DNA from: Phycisphaerae bacterium
GTDB lineage: Bacteria > Planctomycetota > Phycisphaerae > UBA1845
NCBI GenBank assembly: GCA_013360585.1
Contig: JABWBH010000016.1
Coordinates: forward strand, 1 to 64,000
Length of the DNA: 64,000 bases
Reading direction: 5' to 3'
Below the pieces are notes generated by a model, which had not been told where the DNA came from, ran no database searches, and worked only from the letters and a program-made list of their open reading frames with translations. Positions 59,901-64,000 of this stretch are shown piece after piece. The position numbers and the translations under genes were made by a program. Numbering within the stretch: position 1 is the first letter of the stretch; each line of letters opens with the position of its first letter.

Positions 59901-61860
59901 ATCCGACGGTCTGGCTGTAAGCTTCCAGCCGCTGCTCCAGCATGTCCGTCAGCACCTTGCCGATCCGGATCGCGTCCCCGTTCTGAAGACGAACCAGCCG
60001 GATCGGATACTTGTACCGGTACGGCTTATCCAGCCCCTCCACGATCCGCTTCGCCAGCGCTACCTGCTCCGGACGGCCCGCGATCACCAGCGTGTTCGAC
60101 CGCTGATCCCCCGTCACCGAAAACGCATACGCCAGCGCCTTCGCCTCAGGCTTCCGCGGCACGCCCTCCGGATTCGGCTCGCCCGGATCCGGCAGAATTC
60201 CCGGTCCGTCGTCGAAAATGCTCGCCAGCCGCTCCTCCAGGTCGTTCGCATCCGCGTACATCAGCGGGATGATCTCGACGTCCACATCCTCCGCCAGCGG
60301 AACGCTGTCCAGCAGCCGGATCAGCTCCGCGAAGCCCGGAATGTTCTTCTCCACCGTCGCCACGAGGATGCTGTTGGTCCCCGCGTCCGCGATCAGCTTC
60401 ACCGTCCGCGACACGTCGATCGGCTTGATCACGTTGATCGTCCCGTCCTTCGGATCGACGATCGACAGGCTCAACCGCAAGATCGCCTCATTCGCCGCCT
60501 CCGCATCCTCCGGCGAACGCAGCAGCGTCTCCAGCACCGTCCGGAACTCCTCCGCGTTCGAGTGCAGCAGCGGGAACATCACCAGCTTCAGCTCGCCCCA
60601 GTCCTCCTTCGGCGCAACGTCCACCGCGTCGATGATCGCCTGAATCTTCTCCCGCTCCGATTCCGGCGCGAACACCTGGATCGTGTTCGTCGCGTCGATC
60701 GCCTTGATCGCCAGCTCCCCGCTCTTCGCCCCGAGCTGCGTGCGGATCTTGCTCAGCATGTCCTGCACCTCGCGCAGAACGTCGCTCGCCTTGCGGTTCC
60801 TGATCTCGAACTCCAGCCACTTTCCCGGAATGCTCGGCGGCAGGGCGTCGATCTTGTCGATGAGCATCAGGATCGTCTCAATGTGCTCCGGCAGCGCCGC
60901 GACGATCACCACGTTGTCCCCCGCCGGCGTGATCTTGAACTGATCCTGCGTCCGCCCCGTCGGCGCGGGAAACACGTCCCGCAACGCTTCCGTCACGATC
61001 CGAGAAACTTCGTCCGAACCCTTGTTTTCGAGCACGACCGGTTCGATCACCTTCGTTTTCTGAAACGCATCGAGCATGAGGATCAGGGCTTCGAGCTTCT
61101 GCACATCCTCCGGATTGCCGCGCAGCACGATGTTCCCGCCGACCACCTCGACCTTCAGGTCCGCGCCCGACAACCCGAGATCCATCGAGTTGATGTAGCC
61201 CAGAAGCTGATCCCCGGAGAGATTCTTGAAGGGCACGTCGAGTTGCCGCGCCCGCATCGCCGGCGTCTGACCCTCCGCGGGAACTTCCCGCTCAGGAGGC
61301 GCCTGCCCCTCTGCGGCAACGTTGCGATCCGCAGCAGCCTGCTCCACCGCCGCCTCCGCCGCCTGCTCCTGCCCCGTCATCTCTGAAACGGCCGCCCTGG
61401 CCTGCTCTTTGATCGCTGCGCTGTCCGCCTTGCCCTTCGGTTTCCCCGTCTTCGGCGCCGCGCCGGCAGCCTTGTTCTTCCCCTTCTTGCCCTCAGCCGC
61501 TTTTTCACCGGTCGTCGGCGCCTCGCCCGTCGCCGGAGGCTGCGCCGCTCCGCCTTCCCCAGCGCCGGCGTCTGCCTTTTTTCCCGTCCTGGCGTCGCCC
61601 TTCTTGCCGGCCTGCTTATCCGCCTTCGCGTCGCCCTTCTTTTTGTCCTTCTTTCCGCCCTTCTCGGCGTCTCCCTCGGCGGGCGGCTGCTTCTTCCCCG
61701 GCTTCGTCTCCGTCGAAGCCGAAGGCGCCTCCTGCGCCGGCTGAAGCGCGGCGTTCGTTGAAACCCGCCACGGTCCGCACACACCCGTCGCCAGCCCGGC
61801 GGCCGCCGCTACGCGAAGTGTCAATGTGATTGCCGCCCGGTTCATTCGTCTTGAGTTCAT
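56899..61860 (-). CDS. Giant secretin (GspD/PilQ superfamily) with about 13 N-domain repeats
   Basis: A 1,653-residue protein; GspD is usually about 650. ATG 61860 (AGGA upstream) or 61845 starts a signal peptide (TLTLRVAAAAGLATGV). A Lys/Ala-rich linker (about 40-140) and a TonB/STN-like domain (FKNLSGDQLLGYINSM) come next. About twelve NolW-type repeats follow, each ending in a motif such as DTRSNSLIVAAGPED, DERSNSLIVAATQDA, DVRSNALIVWASSSQ or DPRTNSIFVYAPEKS. The secretin barrel is near the end: SRPTVVVENNRVGNIRIG, FDYEDVGIELDVTPHI and VKDGETVVLGGLITS with PIFGDLPLFGPLF. It should form an outer-membrane channel with a very long periplasmic stalk, partner of the GspE system. Confidence 0.92.
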   Translation of the reverse strand: MNSRRMNRAAITLTLRVAAAAGLATGVCGPWRVSTNAALQPAQEAPSASTETKPGKKQPPAEGDAEKGGKKDKKKGDAKADKQAGKKGDARTGKKADAGAGEGGAAQPPATGEAPTTGEKAAEGKKGKNKAAGAAPKTGKPKGKADSAAIKEQARAAVSEMTGQEQAAEAAVEQAAADRNVAAEGQAPPEREVPAEGQTPAMRARQLDVPFKNLSGDQLLGYINSMDLGLSGADLKVEVVGGNIVLRGNPEDVQKLEALILMLDAFQKTKVIEPVVLENKGSDEVSRIVTEALRDVFPAPTGRTQDQFKITPAGDNVVIVAALPEHIETILMLIDKIDALPPSIPGKWLEFEIRNRKASDVLREVQDMLSKIRTQLGAKSGELAIKAIDATNTIQVFAPESEREKIQAIIDAVDVAPKEDWGELKLVMFPLLHSNAEEFRTVLETLLRSPEDAEAANEAILRLSLSIVDPKDGTINVIKPIDVSRTVKLIADAGTNSILVATVEKNIPGFAELIRLLDSVPLAEDVDVEIIPLMYADANDLEERLASIFDDGPGILPDPGEPNPEGVPRKPEAKALAYAFSVTGDQRSNTLVIAGRPEQVALAKRIVEGLDKPYRYKYPIRLVRLQNGDAIRIGKVLTDMLEQRLEAYSQTVGSIPSEAERVFLTIDVNNNALILSASEENLGEITELVKSLDVPASRNLTQLGIIKCKHLSAETMAEKIVELWQRKIAILQEAEQFPDEPVIVADTRSNSLIVAAGPEDFAQIKQLVESLEQESAVDSIRIFGLKFADAMQMKTKFEELFDGLTQLMGEENQPTFISDERSNSLIVAATQDAMERVETLITKLDVESGPTTAVLEAYALIHANAVTLAAKMTRLFEDRAQGGGDSAERTPVVIVPFEGANSLVISASRDDHKVVSDLLKLLDQKSSLAKQVEIFPLQYARAEDVAEGLDQLFAESGGDADSGRPDAVAVVPDVRSNALIVWASSSQLEDVAVMIEKLDTTLPVRNQGVRVVKLKQALAENFAQVLQEAIFGENEDEQSAVMVTFREERDDGTFVEHKLLRQDVRFTPDPRTNSIFVYAPEKSIDALESMIRSIDQIRPTVNEIRMFELWNSNAETVVEMLRELYEEGSATGDQEEQNIRSTFELMGFPSQGIPALAGQTLRFVADVRTNTVVAAGAPIDLQMVEGLVRILDARDVQERLADVYRPNTLQPEQLSQALQDWLQQEEEVYQDTEESTSSYQRSEKKVSLVSIGGTDEEDRGAGLVIGASPRKLPQILELVQQLDRPEPQVRISVMVAEVILDDRLELGIEFAGQDLEFSQTAVLGPNGTVIGDNDAFDSVIGTDIGAIGSGTGFSFTITGEDFGFLVHALQTESRLEVLSRPTVVVENNRVGNIRIGDRIPIPTTSNVGDTSARTQTSFDYEDVGIELDVTPHITPDNYVRMDILAEISQLSNQTITLTEGLRAPVINERRLESSVTVKDGETVVLGGLITSSQEYGETKVPIFGDLPLFGPLFRSATDVSRRTELMVVLTVEVLRTPQDARQMSGRERDMGEASDWVKTHRFMEGLRITPDAALMGPQDPNAPSAGPSNGNGATPANRELYGPKPRRYGPDLSKPITKYGPKPPPDKPAEESPPVKKDAEKTEIARAEGGGSS

Positions 61861-61908
61861 GAGTCCTGCTCGTCGTATATCCCCGGGATCGAACGCAACC
61901 CGACCCCT

Positions 61909-61956
61909 CGCCCTCACCGCCCCGCGCCCTCACTGCCCCGCGCCCTCACCGCCCCG
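61909..61956 (+). repeat. Three tandem 16-bp copies between the secretin genes
   Basis: CGCCCTCACCGCCCCG at 61909-61924, with one change at 61925-61940, and again at 61941-61956. It lies in the 265-base gap between the two secretin-repeat genes. Compositional drift in high-GC DNA is the likely cause. Confidence 0.8.
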
Positions 61957-62125
61957 CGCCTGGATCGAACCCCGCCCCGCTGCCCTTCACGTTGCGCAGC
62001 GATGCAAAGGTCAGGAAGCTCTCTTGCTCGTCCGGTCCCCACCGCGCCCCTTCGGAAGCGCCCCGCCTCCCGCACCGACGGCCCTGACGCTTATACCCCG
62101 ACGACCCCCTGCGGACTCGCCGCGC

Positions 62126-64000
62126 CTACCGCCGCCTCCCCGAACCGCTCGAACTGCTCGTGCCCTCATCCTGCTGTCGCAGCATGTCGATGATCGCCTG
62201 CACGTCATCCGCGCTGAGCTTTTTGATCGGGACCAGCCGCGTCTCCTCGCCCCCCGCGGGCCCCCGGCTGGTCAACTGCGCCACCATCTCCCGCACCTGC
62301 GGAAACAGCGAAGGCGCGCCCGTCACAATCAGCGACCGCGTCCGCGCATCCGGCGTGATCGTCACGCTCCCGCGCGACGTTCCGCCGCTGCGCCCCTGCC
62401 CCGATCCCTGAATCCCCTTGTTGATCGCGTCCGAAACCTGCTGCGCCAGCAGACTCACGTTGTATCCCTGCTCCACGCCGATGATCTCGAACGTCCCCTC
62501 CTGATACAGCTCCGAGTCGAGCTGCGCGATGACCCCCGCGATCGTCTCCATCACCTCCGGCTCCGCCACCACCACCAGGGCGTTCGCCGAGGTCAGCGCG
62601 CTGATTCGCGCCCCGCCCGACAGCGCCTCGCTCGATCCGCCGCGGCTCGGGCTGAAAAAGAACGGGTTGCGGTTCGATGACCCCGAAGAAGAACCCGGAC
62701 GTTGCAGGTAACTCTGAAGCGCCGCCTGCGCCTCGTCCACCGCGATGTGCTTGAGCATGAACACGCGGATGTCCTGCTTCTTCGCAAGATCCACGTCGAT
62801 CTTCTCAATGATTTCGCTGATCTTCTTGAATTCCTCGTCGTTCGCCCGGATCACCAGATTGTTCGTGCCCGGAACCAGCGCCACCACCATCCCGCCGCCC
62901 GAATCCGTCTGATCCCAGAAGAAGAACCCCCCGCCGCGCCGGCCGCGCCCGCCCCCGAAGGGATCCGCCCCGCCGGAGAACAAATCCTGAAGCACCGACT
63001 GCACGCCTTCCGGATCAACGTTCTTGATCTCGACCACGCGGATCGGCCGGTCCGCCCCCTCCTCCTTGTCCAGTTGCGCAACCAGCGACTGCACATCCTT
63101 CAACATCCTCGGCGAGGATGCGATGATGACCGAACGCGAACCCATCTCGGGAAACGCAATGACCGTGTCCTGCGGGTTCTTGCGCCCGCCGGAGGATTGC
63201 CCCCCTTGTCCGAAGACGTTCGAGATCGCCTGCGAAACCGCTTGAGGGTCGGCGTAGCTGAGCTTGATCGACGTGATCGTCCGCCCCGTCGTCACCTCCT
63301 CCACGTCCAGCTTCGTCAGCAGCTCCTTCACCCAGTTCATCTCCACCTCGTTGGCGAAGACGATCAGGCTGTTCGTCCCCAGATCGGGCGCCACGTACAT
63401 CGGCTGCACCTCGGTCTTCTTCTTCGCCTGCGTGTTCTGGATGAGCTGGCTGAGGTTCTGCGCCACGTCCTGCGCGTTTGCGTACGTCAGCTTGATCGTC
63501 TGCACCGTCCGCTGCGCCGACGACGCCACGTCAAGCTGCGTCAGCAGCATCGCGATCTTGTCGTGGTTCTCCTTCGACGCCCCGATGATCAGGTTGCTCG
63601 GCGGCGTCCACGCGGCCTTGATCGTGTCCTCCGGGCGCTGCTTCCCGCCGCGGGTCTGCGCAAACGCCTGATTGACCATCGTCACCACGTACTGCGGGTC
63701 CAGATACTCCAGCGGGTAGACGCGGATGACGATCCCCGCATCCTCGTTCGCCGGAAGATCAAGCTGCGAAACCAGCGCCTTCGCTTCCTCGATGTCCTTC
63801 GGCGCCCCGCTGATCAGGATCGCGTTCAGCGCCGGAACCGGCGTCACCGTAAGCTGCTGCCCCGGCTGCCGCTTCTGCACCGCTCCGCTCTTGCCCAGCC
63901 CCTGCGTAATCACCTGGGCGAGTTCCTCTGCGTTCGCCTGCTTGAGGAAGATGACCTCCCGCTGCGCCCCCAGCCCCGTGTCCACGTCCAGCTCCGCGAG
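62126..64000 (-). CDS. Secretin N-domain (NolW) repeat protein without barrel, 5' end outside the window
   Basis: At least 624 residues; the frame runs off the right edge, so the start is unseen. At least seven repeats of about 75-90 residues of the secretin_N/NolW type are visible, each closing with a NSLIV-like strand: PALNAILISGAPKD, PPSNLIIGASKEN, LGTNSLIVFANEVE, GSRSVIIASSPRM, GTNNLVIRANDEE, SANALVVVAEPEV and RTRSLIVTGAPSL. Gly/Ser-rich loops interrupt repeats 4-7. It ends STSSSSGSGRRR without any secretin barrel. It is on the same strand as, and upstream of, the giant secretin, and may extend or cap its stalk. Confidence 0.88.
   Translation of the reverse strand, partial: LAELDVDTGLGAQREVIFLKQANAEELAQVITQGLGKSGAVQKRQPGQQLTVTPVPALNAILISGAPKDIEEAKALVSQLDLPANEDAGIVIRVYPLEYLDPQYVVTMVNQAFAQTRGGKQRPEDTIKAAWTPPSNLIIGASKENHDKIAMLLTQLDVASSAQRTVQTIKLTYANAQDVAQNLSQLIQNTQAKKKTEVQPMYVAPDLGTNSLIVFANEVEMNWVKELLTKLDVEEVTTGRTITSIKLSYADPQAVSQAISNVFGQGGQSSGGRKNPQDTVIAFPEMGSRSVIIASSPRMLKDVQSLVAQLDKEEGADRPIRVVEIKNVDPEGVQSVLQDLFSGGADPFGGGRGRRGGGFFFWDQTDSGGGMVVALVPGTNNLVIRANDEEFKKISEIIEKIDVDLAKKQDIRVFMLKHIAVDEAQAALQSYLQRPGSSSGSSNRNPFFFSPSRGGSSEALSGGARISALTSANALVVVAEPEVMETIAGVIAQLDSELYQEGTFEIIGVEQGYNVSLLAQQVSDAINKGIQGSGQGRSGGTSRGSVTITPDARTRSLIVTGAPSLFPQVREMVAQLTSRGPAGGEETRLVPIKKLSADDVQAIIDMLRQQDEGTSSSSGSGRRR

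Overview
This is a 64 kb stretch of GC-rich bacterial chromosome. The gene content suggests a planctomycete (Planctomycetota, possibly Phycisphaerae-like), inferred from gene families and layout rather than from a marker gene; there is no rRNA or tRNA in view. Pointers are a type II pseudopilin with the planctomycete-style body, a MoxR / DUF58 / BatA set next to a squalene-oxidase-repeat protein and a PQQ-propeller protein, a DUF2961 (GH172) hydrolase, NPCBM and tandem HtrA proteins, very large secretin-repeat proteins, and palindromic intergenic repeats built on CAACCCC-x3-GGGGTTG.

Layout. 1-1.4 kb: no intact gene, but a terminator-like hairpin, a 21-bp minisatellite, a palindromic repeat cluster and an IS66-like remnant. 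1.4-3.2 kb: class II aldolase and a YdeI/OmdA-type protein. 3.2-4.3 kb: a 105-bp dispersed repeat (second copy at 18.3 kb) and a gene remnant. 4.3-6 kb: GspE/PilB ATPase. 6.3-8.1 kb: DUF2961/GH172 protein. 8.7-11.8 kb: YgiQ radical SAM protein with an inserted heptamer repeat, then a pseudopilin. 12.0-13.9 kb: a two-gene AAA ATPase + DUF4276 module that looks like a split OLD/PARIS-type defence system. 14.1-20.4 kb: NAD kinase, a P-loop protein, a broken IS630 transposase, a secreted protein, threonine aldolase and a zinc-finger/winged-helix protein. 20.9-31.0 kb: a five-gene plus-strand run (PQQ/TPR protein, alpha-toroid protein, MoxR, DUF58, BatA/VWA). 31-34.3 kb (minus): Zn metallopeptidase, UDP-glucose dehydrogenase, cyclophilin. 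34.5-38.3 kb (plus): small protein, secreted M23 peptidase, galactose-oxidase-like copper radical oxidase. 38.3-46.4 kb (minus): tandem HtrA, NPCBM protein, TPR protein, coiled-coil protein, MFS transporter. 46.6-49.9 kb (plus): ribF, seven-repeat PD40 propeller, nrnA, joined by overlapping stop/start codons. 50-53.7 kb (minus): aroB, an RRM protein, a radical SAM protein. 54.3-56.4 kb: FecR-like secreted protein, HAD hydrolase. 56.4-64 kb (minus): lipoprotein, a 1,650-residue secretin with about 13 N-domain repeats, and a second N-repeat array that runs off the window.

Many genes serve the cell envelope: GspE, pseudopilin and secretins point to a type II secretion/pilus system, while MoxR-DUF58-BatA and the coiled-coil/TPR pair form a periplasmic assembly or stress module. 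The most novel items are an ~80-residue cysteine-containing C-terminal domain shared by three otherwise unrelated secreted proteins (ends at 16876, 36588 and 55269), the AAA/DUF4276 pair, and the giant secretin locus. All calls rest on reading the sequence and family knowledge; no searches were run.
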